This document shows, in pieces, positions 55,404 through 64,000 of a stretch of DNA of 64,000 bases. How positions within the stretch are numbered: position 1 is the stretch's first letter; the number at the start of each line of letters is the position of its first letter. The position numbers and the translations under genes are program-made. The notes beneath the pieces were generated by a model. That model saw only the letters and a list, made by a program, of their open reading frames with translations, did not search any database and was not told where the DNA came from. Origin of the DNA: Lishizhenia tianjinensis (GTDB lineage: Bacteria; Bacteroidota; Bacteroidia; Flavobacteriales_D; Crocinitomicaceae); the NCBI RefSeq assembly GCF_900116425.1, contig NZ_FPAS01000005.1, positions 224,382-288,381 on the forward strand, written 5' to 3'.

Positions 55404-56540
55404 ATGAGAAACTCAATTTTTAGCTTAGTAACCCTATCTCTTCTCCTCTTTTCTTGTGGAGAAAATCAAGAATCTAGCTCAAGTATAGTGGTAAAATCCG
55501 AAACTTCTACGGAAAATGGGAAAACCACAATTTCAGAAAATCAAGGATATACGCAATCTACTTTTCCGGTGGTAGGTAAAGTCGGTTTGATGGCTGTTGT
55601 TTGTCCGGATGAATTGTGGACACCGCGTGTAGAAAAGGCTTTAGATTCAGTTTTCGGAGAATATTTCAGACCTTTCTATCCACCTCAAAAGAGATTTGAA
55701 GCTTATCACCTTACTCCTGAAGAATTCGAAAAGCGCAATAAACGTGTTAGAAACCTAATGGTTTTGTCCTTAGATCCTAAAGTGGAAGCAGGAAAACCAG
55801 AAATAGATTTAAAAGAAAGTTATTACGCGGCTACACAGATGGCAACGTACATTTCCGCAAATAATGTAAAAGATATAGAAGCAGCTTGCGAAAACCAATT
55901 GTGGAATATCGCCCACCGTTATGATAAAATGGCGTGGAGAAGAGAGGTGATACGCAACCAAAGGGAACCTGGTAAAATGGTGGAACAACGCGTTGCAGAG
56001 AAATTTGGAATTCATTTAGATTTGCCGAAGAATGCGAGTGTAGCGGGAGAGTTGAAAAATTTTATGCGCATTGCCTTCCCAGATGAAAGTAGGCCGATGG
56101 ATTTAGCGGGAGGTTCTTACCAAACTACACGTACTAACTTCAACCAATACGGTATTATGGTTTGGCAATATTCATTCACAGATTCTAGTTTGTTAGAATA
56201 CCAAACCATGTTGAATTCTAGAGATACGATTTTAAAATACAACGTACCCCATGAGTATGAAGGGGTTTACATGGGGACGCAATATCACCCGGCTGTAATT
56301 CCAATTCGCAAGCAGTTAACATTAAACACTATAGAAGGATACGAACTTACTGGGTTGTTTAAATTTACGGGTGCTATGGAACCTTCAGGTGGAATGTTCT
56401 GGAGTTTTACTTTCCGTCACCCAAAAACCAATAAAGTGGTAACCGTAAGTGGATTTGTGGATGTAATTCCAACCACTTCAGCCGTACCTTATATCCGAAG
56501 AGTACAAGCCATTATTTATTCTTTGCGTTTAGATGACTAA
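55404..56540 (+). CDS. DUF4837 lipoprotein
   Basis: The 378-residue protein has lipobox LFSC (Cys18), a Ser/Glu-rich linker (20-50), then the DUF4837 domain with GLMAVVCPDELWTPRVEKAL and FFRPFYPPQ-like start, and a final PSGGMFWSFTFRHPKTNKVV. Unknown role; a gene of this type regularly follows a transglycosylase in Flavobacteriales, suggesting a cell-wall function (family context, inference). 2 bp after the transglycosylase gene. Confidence 0.85.
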   Translation: MRNSIFSLVTLSLLLFSCGENQESSSSIVVKSETSTENGKTTISENQGYTQSTFPVVGKVGLMAVVCPDELWTPRVEKALDSVFGEYFRPFYPPQKRFEAYHLTPEEFEKRNKRVRNLMVLSLDPKVEAGKPEIDLKESYYAATQMATYISANNVKDIEAACENQLWNIAHRYDKMAWRREVIRNQREPGKMVEQRVAEKFGIHLDLPKNASVAGELKNFMRIAFPDESRPMDLAGGSYQTTRTNFNQYGIMVWQYSFTDSSLLEYQTMLNSRDTILKYNVPHEYEGVYMGTQYHPAVIPIRKQLTLNTIEGYELTGLFKFTGAMEPSGGMFWSFTFRHPKTNKVVTVSGFVDVIPTTSAVPYIRRVQAIIYSLRLDD

Positions 56541-57300
56541 AATTTCTGCGACAATAATTACACTTAATGAGGAGAGAAATATAGAACGATGTATTCTTTC
56601 TCTGGAGGGTGTAGCCGATGAAATTATTGTATTAGATTCCTTTTCTACCGATAAGACAGAGGAAATTTGTCGCAAGCTCGGAGTAAGATTTGAGAAAAGA
56701 GCTTGGGAAGGCTATAGTCAGTCTAAAAACTACTTAAACGCATTAGCTTCTTTCGATTATATTTTTTCCATTGATGCAGATGAAGCCCTAAGTGAAGAAC
56801 TGAAGACATCGATTTTAGCGGAAAAACAGAAAGGTTTAACTGGGGTTTATGCTGTAAACCGTATGACCAATTATTTGGGGAAATGGATCAAGCATTCAGG
56901 TTGGTATCCAGATGTGAAAACTAGAATTTTTCCAAAAGCAAGTAGTAAATGGGTAGGAGCCTACGTGCATGAAGAATTAGAAGTAGAAGGAAATCCAACT
57001 CCCGTCTTACTTAAAGGAGATTTACACCATTATTCTTACTACAGTTTCGAAGACCACAGAAGTAGGGCAGATAAATATTCACGGTTGACTGCTCAAAAAA
57101 TGAATGTTAAAGGTAAAAGGGCATCCATTTTAAAACCCTATCTTAGCGCGTTGGTTCGATTTGTAGGTATGTATTTTATTAAGCTCGGTTTTCTGGACGG
57201 AAAAATGGGATTTAAAATAGCACAAATATCTGCGCTCTCGAACATTTACAAATACAAAGAATTGAGGAGGTTAAATCGTGAGCAAAACAATAAATCTTAA
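56533..57300 (+). CDS. Family 2 glycosyltransferase, LPS-core type
   Basis: The 255-residue GT-A enzyme has SATIITLNEERNIERCILSL (4-23), DEIIVLDSFSTDKTEEI (29-45), SIDADEALSEEL and the C-terminal SALSNIYKYKELR. Similar to WaaE/KdtX-type transferases acting on the lipid A core. Overlaps the DUF4837 gene by 8 bp and the next GT by 23 bp, so the two transferases probably work on the same glycan. Confidence 0.88.
   Translation: MTKISATIITLNEERNIERCILSLEGVADEIIVLDSFSTDKTEEICRKLGVRFEKRAWEGYSQSKNYLNALASFDYIFSIDADEALSEELKTSILAEKQKGLTGVYAVNRMTNYLGKWIKHSGWYPDVKTRIFPKASSKWVGAYVHEELEVEGNPTPVLLKGDLHHYSYYSFEDHRSRADKYSRLTAQKMNVKGKRASILKPYLSALVRFVGMYFIKLGFLDGKMGFKIAQISALSNIYKYKELRRLNREQNNKS
57263..57269 (+). 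promoter_or_regulatory. Strong ribosome-binding site for the GT9 GTG start
   Basis: GAGGAGG is 8 bp before GTG at 57278. Shine-Dalgarno matches of this strength are rare in Bacteroidota and here decide the start codon. Confidence 0.65.
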
Positions 57301-58330
57301 TAATAAAACTGTTGTAATTAGTAGAACAGATAGCATAGGTGATGTAGTGTTAACGCTACCCATGTGTGCTTGGTTGAAGCAACAGTTCCCAGAATGTAAA
57401 ATCGTTTTCCTAGGTCAAAGTTATACGCGACCTGTATTGGAGTCGGCTCCTTTCATTGATGAAATTTTGGAGTGGAATAAAATAGAAGCACTACCTGTTC
57501 AATCGCGTGTAGAAGAGTTGAAAAAGCTTGAAGCAAATGTTTTTATTCACGTTTTCCCAAATAAAGAGATTGCTAAGTTAGCTAAGAAGGCAAAAATACC
57601 TTTCCGCATAGGAACATCGCACCGCAGTTATCATTTCTTGTCGTGTAACATTAAACCTAATTTTACGCGTAGAAAATCTGAATTCCATGAAGCTCAATTG
57701 AATTTTGAACTTTTAAGAAGTTATGGTATTAAAGAACTTCCAAGTCTAAAGGAATTATCTGCTTTGATGGCTGACTTTCACCCCAAGGGTACTTTGCCGC
57801 AAGATATTCAACGTTCTATAGAGGGTTTGAACTTAGAGCAAGGAAAAAAGAAGGTGATTTTACACGCAAGATCACAAGGAAGTGCGGTAGAATGGGACAT
57901 TGAAAAATTTTCGCGTTTAGCTAAATTGTTGGCGGATAATGGTCATGCAGTTTTTTACACAGGAACAAATGAGGAAGGGGTGAATATACGTGGAAGTATT
58001 CCCACTGCTCAAAATGTTTTTGATGTTACGGGAAAATTGACTTTAGCAGAACTACAGAGTTTTATTCTACAAATGGATACCTTGGTAGCGTGTAGTACAG
58101 GACCTTTACATTTAGCAGGTATACTGGGAATAGAAGCAATTGGTTTATTTTCACCAAGAAGACCAATTCATCCTGGTCGATGGATGCCTTTAGGTGAAGC
58201 AACAAAAGTAATCGTTCACGATGAAGATTGTGAATTGTGCGCGAAAGGTGAAGATTGTGATTGTATTACAAAAATTACAGCCGAGAAGGTCTATGATACG
58301 ATTACTTCAAACATAGAAGAATTAGCATAA
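57278..58330 (+). CDS. Family 9 glycosyltransferase (heptosyltransferase-like)
   Basis: The 350-residue GT-B enzyme starts at the GTG at 57278, supported by a strong ribosome-binding site GAGGAGG (57263-57269) inside the upstream gene. Motifs: VVISRTDSIGDVVLTLPMC (12-30), IFLG-like KIVFLGQSY, ACSTGPLHLAGILGIEAIGLF. C-terminal Cys-rich CELCAKGEDCDC. Likely adds a sugar to the LPS core. Last gene of the operon, with a terminator at 58345. Confidence 0.88.
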   Translation: MSKTINLNNKTVVISRTDSIGDVVLTLPMCAWLKQQFPECKIVFLGQSYTRPVLESAPFIDEILEWNKIEALPVQSRVEELKKLEANVFIHVFPNKEIAKLAKKAKIPFRIGTSHRSYHFLSCNIKPNFTRRKSEFHEAQLNFELLRSYGIKELPSLKELSALMADFHPKGTLPQDIQRSIEGLNLEQGKKKVILHARSQGSAVEWDIEKFSRLAKLLADNGHAVFYTGTNEEGVNIRGSIPTAQNVFDVTGKLTLAELQSFILQMDTLVACSTGPLHLAGILGIEAIGLFSPRRPIHPGRWMPLGEATKVIVHDEDCELCAKGEDCDCITKITAEKVYDTITSNIEELA

Positions 58331-58344
58331 AAGAATTATCAGAT

Positions 58345-58380
58345 AAAAAAAGGCGGAGTATTTAACACTCCGCCTTTTTT
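58345..58380. terminator. Bidirectional terminator
   Basis: AAAAAAGGCGGAGT / ACTCCGCCTTTTTT around a short A/T loop; serves the glycan operon on the plus strand and the giant protein gene on the minus strand. Confidence 0.9.
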
Positions 58381-58387
58381 ATTTCTG

Positions 58388-61306
58388 TTAGTTTCGAATT
58401 ACTGTAACAAAACCTTCTACCATTTCCATTTGGTTGGCCGCGGTTTGCTTATAAGTTACCTTGTAGAAATAGGTTCCATCAGAACAAGGTGTTCCAGTAT
58501 TTTTGTTGGTACCGTCCCAAGCTTCTGTTGCATCATTCGATTCGTACACAACATTTCCCCATCGGTTTACAATGAGCATGTAAAACTCATCAATTTCTCC
58601 TATGTTAAGCGTAAGTACATCGTTCATATTATCTCCATTGGGTGTAATCACATTCGGTACTTCTACACCACAGAAGTCAAATAAAATTTGTGTACCCATT
58701 TCTCTTATGTGACAATCGTTAAACAATTGTACGGTCCAGTATCCTTCTGACTCAATAAGAACACTATCTGCTTCAGACCCGTTGAACCAAACAAGACTGT
58801 CTACATCTGTAAGGTTATCAACTTCTATTTGCACAGGTACCTGATTTGGACAGATCACCATGTTTTCTGTGATCGTAGCTTGAGGATAGGCAACAAAATC
58901 ATAGGTTACACTATCGGTGAAGCCACATTGGTTGTCGGTATAAACAAAAGTGTATTCACCCGTTTGGAAAAATTGTAAATCTGGATTGTCATCGTTTGGT
59001 GTAAGTACGGTAGCACCTGAGTTAGGGATTACCGTCCAAGTTCCTCCGTTTGTTGATGTAACACCAATGGCCGTAAAGATGGTATCACAGATTAAAGAGT
59101 CGGTTAAAGTAAATTCTGGTGGACCGTAAAAAGTAACTTCTAAACTATCTACATGGTTACATTGGTTTTCTGTGTAGTATACCCAATATGTTCCATCATT
59201 GGTATTGCTAATCGTTACGGCATCAGAAGTAGGATTGTCAATGGATAAGTCAGTAGAGTTGGTCGACCAACTTCCTCCTTGTACAAAAGAATTTGCTAAG
59301 GATAGATTCAAATCATCCGTACAGGTTGATGCAGAACCAACGATTTGTGGATCGGCAATTAAAGTAATGTCGAATTGATTACTTGCACCACACTGATCAT
59401 CTGTGAAAGTGATGGTGTAAGTACCAGGGTTGAGTAAAGTGATATTGGGGTTGTCCACATTTTCATCGGAGAAAAGTACAGATGCATCACTTGCATTCCA
59501 TGTTCCTCCATTGAAACTAGAAACTCCAGAAACAGGATAAAGATTGTCACAAATCGTTGTATCACTTAAGTTAAATACAGGAGCTGAGGCATAAGTCAGT
59601 AAGATACTGTCTTGTGTTCCACAGTTGTTTTCTGTATAATATACCCAATAACTACCTGGTGTGTTTGAAGTGGCGTTCGTCGCCGTACTCGTTGGCGTGT
59701 TCAAACTTACTTCTGGAGCGTTGGTACTCCACACACCTCCAGCTGGGAAGTTAGACGCTATCGTTAAGTTGATAACCGTGTTACATGTTGTATCATTGGC
59801 CAAAATTTCGGGTTTATCCAGGTAGGTTAGCGTAAAGCTTTCAGTATTTGGACAGGTGTTTTGTGTAAATGTAATCGTATAGGTTCCGAAATTATTTACA
59901 GTTATCAACGGATTGTTTACAGCAAGATCAGAGAAAGTAAGGTCAGAAGGTGATGGATTTGTCCATACACCACCACTTAATGAATTCACCCCAGTTACTT
60001 GGTAAGTTGAACCACACAACACTGTATCTTGTAAAGAGTTGGTTACCGCTGGAGGTAAGAAAGTGATAAACAAACTATCTTCTTTGTTACAGTAGTTTTC
60101 TTCGTAATAGACCCAATAAGAACCATAGGTAGTGGCTGTGATATCAGTATTTGCTGTTGTTGAAGAAGAGAAACTAATTTCAGGAGCGGTAGTTGACCAG
60201 CTTCCTCCAGAAGGATATGCGTTGCTTACAGTATAAGGAGAGGTTAATCCACAAACTGTATCAGCTCCATTAATAGTAGGGGCATCGAAATAAGAGATGT
60301 CTATATCTACAACATTCCCACAAGTATTTTGTGTGAAAACAAAGTTATAGGTTCCAAAGGTATTAAGGGTGATGAGTGGATTATTGTCCGTATCACTGTT
60401 AATGGTAATGTTATTAGGGTCGGGATTTGCCCAAGTACCTCCATTCGGAGCTACAATTCCAGCAACTTGGTGTATACCGTCACAGGTAATGGTGTCACTT
60501 GCTCCAGTGATATTGGCGGGTTCTATATATATCTGTGCTAAACTATCTGTTTTGTTACAGTGGTTATCTGTAAAATAAATGGTGTACGTACCATAGTTTT
60601 GCGCTAGGGTAAATACAGTATCTGATGAAAAAGGATCATTTACACTAATATTTGCTGGATCACTCGTTGTCCAAACTCCTCCCGCATACATGGTGTCTGC
60701 CAAGTAGATTTCATTTTGTAGTCCACATAAGGTATCCTGACCAATAATTTGAGGTTCACCATAGAAAGAAATACGCAAGGTATCAGAAACAGAACATTGA
60801 TTATCTGTATAGATAAATTCAAAAGTTCCTGCTGTGTCTAGCTCTATGAGTGGGTTATCCAACGTGTCCTCAATAATGGTAATAACATCTGGGAAAGGAT
60901 TACTCCACGTTCCACCATTCCAAGAATCAACGTTGACAACTTGGAAAGAACTATCACATACCACAGTATCTATAAAATTCGTGCGAGGAGGGTAAGCAAA
61001 AGTGATGTTAATCGTATCTGTACTTCCACAAATATTATCTGTATAATACAATTTGTAGTTCCCGTATTCAGAAGTGAAGACATCTGTAATGGTATCATTA
61101 GGGCTAACAAAGGTAATTTGTAAACTGTCGCTCGACCAACTTCCAGCATTTTCAGAATTGAAAACGGCTACATTACTTATAGAATCACAAACTAGTGTGT
61201 CTGGACTAAAGCTTAGTGCAGGGTAAAAAGAAACTATGGAGGTTAACGTATCTAAACAAGCATTGTCTATAAAGGTATAGGTATATACTCTGTCCATCAA
61301 TTCCAA
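58388..61306 (-). CDS. Giant T9SS type B repeat protein, C-terminal part
   Basis: 972 codons in one frame. The first ATG here (61306) is almost certainly internal: the sequence continues, in another frame, the gene that begins at 63368. Ten repeats of about 70 residues (each: DT.xC-like start, GG.W, a NP.I or similar strand, YT.N.C) alternate between two subtypes, one with WVYYTEN.C and one with FT.N.C. A gliding/T9SS type B C-terminal domain ends the protein: VPNVITPNGDNMNDVLTLNI, RWGNVVYES, ATEAWDGTNKNTG, SDGTYFYKVTYK. A surface adhesin or cell-attached structural protein is the likely role. Confidence 0.85.
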   Translation of the reverse strand: MELMDRVYTYTFIDNACLDTLTSIVSFYPALSFSPDTLVCDSISNVAVFNSENAGSWSSDSLQITFVSPNDTITDVFTSEYGNYKLYYTDNICGSTDTINITFAYPPRTNFIDTVVCDSSFQVVNVDSWNGGTWSNPFPDVITIIEDTLDNPLIELDTAGTFEFIYTDNQCSVSDTLRISFYGEPQIIGQDTLCGLQNEIYLADTMYAGGVWTTSDPANISVNDPFSSDTVFTLAQNYGTYTIYFTDNHCNKTDSLAQIYIEPANITGASDTITCDGIHQVAGIVAPNGGTWANPDPNNITINSDTDNNPLITLNTFGTYNFVFTQNTCGNVVDIDISYFDAPTINGADTVCGLTSPYTVSNAYPSGGSWSTTAPEISFSSSTTANTDITATTYGSYWVYYEENYCNKEDSLFITFLPPAVTNSLQDTVLCGSTYQVTGVNSLSGGVWTNPSPSDLTFSDLAVNNPLITVNNFGTYTITFTQNTCPNTESFTLTYLDKPEILANDTTCNTVINLTIASNFPAGGVWSTNAPEVSLNTPTSTATNATSNTPGSYWVYYTENNCGTQDSILLTYASAPVFNLSDTTICDNLYPVSGVSSFNGGTWNASDASVLFSDENVDNPNITLLNPGTYTITFTDDQCGASNQFDITLIADPQIVGSASTCTDDLNLSLANSFVQGGSWSTNSTDLSIDNPTSDAVTISNTNDGTYWVYYTENQCNHVDSLEVTFYGPPEFTLTDSLICDTIFTAIGVTSTNGGTWTVIPNSGATVLTPNDDNPDLQFFQTGEYTFVYTDNQCGFTDSVTYDFVAYPQATITENMVICPNQVPVQIEVDNLTDVDSLVWFNGSEADSVLIESEGYWTVQLFNDCHIREMGTQILFDFCGVEVPNVITPNGDNMNDVLTLNIGEIDEFYMLIVNRWGNVVYESNDATEAWDGTNKNTGTPCSDGTYFYKVTYKQTAANQMEMVEGFVTVIRN

Positions 61307-63368
61307 TATAGCTTAAAGGATTGTCGGCCAAATTATCATCAAAGAGAATTCCATTGGTTGCCGACCAAACACCTCCTTGATAAGTCACCGTGTTCGTAAT
61401 TTGGAAAGTGTCCGCACAAACATTGGTGTCTGCAAAAATAGAAGGTCTAAAACCGTGGTTGACTTCCATAGAATCCATCATCCCACAAACGGTGTCTGTA
61501 AAGTATAAAGTGTAAATCCCCAAAGCAGAGAAATAAACATCAGGGTTATTTAAAGTAGAATCATTAAAACTAACTTCACTAGGGTTAGATGATGTCCAAA
61601 AACCTCCAGAAGAAGCAAAGGCATCAACCGCAAATAAAGTATCATCACATAATAAGGTGTCATTTGGCAATACTGGTGGTTGTGTTACATATATAGAAAC
61701 AACCGTATCGTGTGTACAACCAAAATTATCGGTTGCTTCATAGGTATAACCAGTATATCCATATTGTGTAGGTAAAACCCAAATAGAAGTATCCGGATTC
61801 ATGCTAAGTATGGTTGAGTTAGCTACCCAACCTTCGCTTACTACAGTGTTGGAAAAAGTAGGAGCATTCGGATCTAATGTTTTATCAAAGGAGATTCTCC
61901 AACTCGAAACATATCCATCGTTTGCACCTGTTTGTATGTTATCTCTTACAATCAGTTTCCATGTTCCGTCTATAGGACATCCCGCTAACGCACCAAAACT
62001 TTCCTCAGGTTGGTAGGTGTCCTCATCCATGGTTAATATACTAGGGTTACTCGGAGCATTTACCAAATTTCCAGTTTCGTTAGGAAAACTCCCCAAAGTG
62101 GCATTCATATCAAAGCAATAACGCCAGGTTGTACCTTGTACCCCGGCAATGGTCGAAGGGTCTCCAAGTGCTATACCGTTTGACAAGTATCCACCAGGTA
62201 CTAAACCACCGGAGGCATTACTGGCATTTACTAGGGTGAGTTGTGTTCCGTTCGGACATTCAACAACAATTTCTAAGTTAGATAAATCGGTATGTTCTAT
62301 GTCCACACAAATCTCATCTATACTGGTAGCATCAACTAAGGTTGCACCATTAAAAGTACTCACAACGTTGTTAGCTACGTAGTTGTTTCCATCTCCATCT
62401 GGGATGAGTTGGTTCTGTATTTTCTCAAAAAAGTTATTTGTTTCAAAAATCCCAGGAGGGTAAATAACCGGTCCGGTACTAATCAATGCCGAGTCTCCTA
62501 AACAAATACTGTCGTCTATAATAGCGGAGGGTGCAAAAACAGGAACTGAACCTACGCGTATGCTTCCATAGTTTTTTATCGATTGAGGATAACTATCTTT
62601 TATTTCTAAATTGATGTAATAACCACCATACCCCGGCGGCACAAACCAAACGCTGTCATTGTCTTCCAATACTTCACCATCGCTAGTCGTCCAAATGTAT
62701 TCTACGTTTTCAGGGGTCTGACTGTAACCGTATCCATTGGTTTCAAATGAATAAGGAAAAGTAGGCTTGGCAATAAATAGTATTGAATCGTAAATACAGA
62801 TATCCATGAAGGTTCCGGTGGTAGAATCAAATACGTCAGGCATTGCTCCATTGATGTATGCTTCTACTGTGGCATCGAAAGGTTGTGCGGGAGTAGTACA
62901 GGCAATGTTTCCTTCCCAACCCGTTCCTTCATTTGATGCGTCAGAACTAAATAAGAGGGTTAAACAACCACTAGGGTTGTTGGTAAAGCTAGCGCTTAGG
63001 CTAAATCCAGCACCTATATTAGTGTTGTTATAGGCTCCAAGCAAGGGTGCGCTCGCATCAGGGCCGTCATAGATATAAAGTGTATCACTAGGATGAATGT
63101 CAAAAGGGAAACCATAGGCAGAACCCATTCTCAAAGAAACTTTTGTTCCATTGACAAGGTCAGGACAAATGGTAATGGTATCCTGTTCATTGGCAGAATA
63201 ACCCGCTCCTTGGTTTCCGGAGTCGATAAAGTTAGAACTGGCTTGGTTTCCAAATAGCGCACAGTTCAAGGTTTGGTCAGCATCAGCTACTTGTAAAAAC
63301 TGCCCCAAAGATGTGTTGGAGTAGATCAACAAAAAGCACGTTGCGATCAGCAATGTTAAAAATTTCAT
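61206..63368 (-). CDS. Giant T9SS type B repeat protein, N-terminal part
   Basis: 720 codons in one frame. Signal peptide (1-22, ending SLGQ), a CUB-like domain (about 55-160: DTLYIYDGPDASAPLLG, GCLTLLFSSD), a PKD-like region (165-275), a P/Homo B-like domain (about 335-495: ICVDIEHTDLSNLEIVVECP, GTWKLIVRDN), then two of the 70-residue Ig-like repeats. The frame ends soon after NPLSYIGIDGQ in a nonsense tail; the next frame continues the repeat exactly there, so both belong to one gene of about 1659 codons with a one-base insertion near 61290. Confidence 0.85.
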   Translation of the reverse strand: MKFLTLLIATCFLLIYSNTSLGQFLQVADADQTLNCALFGNQASSNFIDSGNQGAGYSANEQDTITICPDLVNGTKVSLRMGSAYGFPFDIHPSDTLYIYDGPDASAPLLGAYNNTNIGAGFSLSASFTNNPSGCLTLLFSSDASNEGTGWEGNIACTTPAQPFDATVEAYINGAMPDVFDSTTGTFMDICIYDSILFIAKPTFPYSFETNGYGYSQTPENVEYIWTTSDGEVLEDNDSVWFVPPGYGGYYINLEIKDSYPQSIKNYGSIRVGSVPVFAPSAIIDDSICLGDSALISTGPVIYPPGIFETNNFFEKIQNQLIPDGDGNNYVANNVVSTFNGATLVDATSIDEICVDIEHTDLSNLEIVVECPNGTQLTLVNASNASGGLVPGGYLSNGIALGDPSTIAGVQGTTWRYCFDMNATLGSFPNETGNLVNAPSNPSILTMDEDTYQPEESFGALAGCPIDGTWKLIVRDNIQTGANDGYVSSWRISFDKTLDPNAPTFSNTVVSEGWVANSTILSMNPDTSIWVLPTQYGYTGYTYEATDNFGCTHDTVVSIYVTQPPVLPNDTLLCDDTLFAVDAFASSGGFWTSSNPSEVSFNDSTLNNPDVYFSALGIYTLYFTDTVCGMMDSMEVNHGFRPSIFADTNVCADTFQITNTVTYQGGVWSATNGILFDDNLADNPLSYIGIDGQSIYLYLYRQCLFRYVNLHSFFLPCTKL

Positions 63369-64000
63369 ATACAGTAAGTTTTATTAAGGGGATAGTTGTA
63401 AAAAGTCGATGTAGATTCCCTTATAAAATATACGTGTAATTCAGTCTATTAGTTCAGTGACTGATGGTTTAATAATCAGAATAATATAGTTAATGTTTAG
63501 TTTAGTTTTTATGTCAATCAATTAAATGCTCGTATTATCACCTAAACGGTATGGTTTAGAACATGTAGGTAAATTAAGACTTTTAATTTTAATATAAAAA
63601 AGAAGTCCCTATTAAGCACCGGGCAAAGATAAAGGGCAAATTTAATATGTAAACATAAGTTGATACATATCAATCAATATTCGAGGTACTTTATTCCGTA
63701 GTCGCAAAAAGCAGTTTTTTTATTGCCCTACATATAAGGTATAAAATACAAGTTAAGAATGATGAGTTAAGAATTAAGAATGCTGAATTAAGAATTATAG
63801 AAAGTAGAGGGGTTCAATTTCAAATATCGAATCTCCAATTTCAAATTTAGATAAGGCTGTTGGCTGCGCTATCCGTTCTACTCCGTTGTGTTCGGCTTAG
63901 TGGTCTATGGTCAAACAACAAGTTTCTTGCAGTCACTTTCTGTTTTCCCTATCCCACACAGCCGCTCCCATCCGGGGTGCCACTGCTATCGCTAACAGAA
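63369..64000. other. Gene-free stretch to the window end
   Basis: No ORF supported. AT-rich leader of the giant protein gene up to about 63700; then tandem words of the type GAATTAAGAATG (63757-63800), and from 63860 a REP-like element (GCGCTATCCGTTCTACTCCG ... GGGGTGCCACTGCTATCGCT) similar in layout to 33946-34090. Confidence 0.45.
63860..63998. repeat. REP-like intergenic element
   Basis: Begins GCTGCGCTATCCGTTCTACT and ends with CCGGGGTGCCACTGCTATCG, echoing the GGGCTATCC start and TTCCATTGCTATCCC end of the element at 33946. Probably continues beyond or ends just at the window edge. Confidence 0.4.

Noticed and set aside
61206..61306. Two separate overlapping genes at the giant protein
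   Set aside because: A repeat unit is split precisely between the frames, and only the first has a signal peptide while only the second has a sorting domain.

Overview
The window looks like a chromosomal segment of a low-GC Bacteroidota bacterium of the Flavobacteriales type. The evidence is: Type IX secretion (T9SS) sorting domains of both type A (19077-20966) and type B/gliding-associated (58388-63368); many short lipoproteins with Bacteroidota-style lipoboxes; the -7 promoter element TAnnTTTG with hardly any Shine-Dalgarno sites; a bacillithiol-linked YtxJ protein; the non-mevalonate genes ispD and dxr; and the gene order pepA-pdxA-DUF177-rpmF-plsX-fabH-accB-accC. A marine Crocinitomicaceae-like flavobacterium would fit, but the sequence does not fix the genus.

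Layout. 1-960: three related small lipoproteins in tandem (minus strand). 1311-4494: pheS, then a compact ytxJ / LytTR regulator / glutamine cyclotransferase unit. 4548-9892: small envelope proteins, fbp, a DUF4377+META lipoprotein, a hydrolase-like lipoprotein with an altered nucleophile motif, recA and bcp. 10085-14521: an AddB-like nuclease, a DUF547 lipoprotein and a TIGR04283-type glycosyltransferase. 14925-18272: PfkB kinase, DUF349 protein and a membrane protein in one unit. 18275-24546: ispD, a T9SS cargo protein, dxr, hemL, a small secreted Cys-containing protein and an initiator tRNA. 24661-26607: an ABC-F ATPase.

26610-31740 is the only clearly accessory region. It holds seven or eight small, AT-rich, same-strand genes of unknown function (mostly exported or lipoproteins, one with ankyrin-like repeats). 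Several are preceded by copies of one roughly 50-bp repeat whose core is the perfect palindrome CCAAACGCAGTTTGG. Two of the genes also share their 5' leader and signal-peptide coding sequence but not their mature parts. This is the best candidate in the window for an undescribed, cassette-like system; no integrase or cas gene is present.

31749-50707 returns to core functions: a prolyl oligopeptidase, two large membrane proteins and a glycosyltransferase for surface glycans, an AsmA-like protein, hflX, a cytochrome c / membrane protein pair, then the fatty-acid/phospholipid initiation cluster (accC, accB, fabH, plsX) with rpmF, DUF177, pdxA and pepA. 52533-58330 is a tight six-gene operon (tatA, gatA, LysM transglycosylase, DUF4837 lipoprotein, GT2, GT9) behind a near-consensus promoter. 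58388-63368 is one giant secreted repeat protein read as two overlapping frames because of an apparent single-base frameshift near 61290. Gene-free stretches carry several dispersed repeat families (copies at 14793, 26618, 52144, 33946, 63860 and others).
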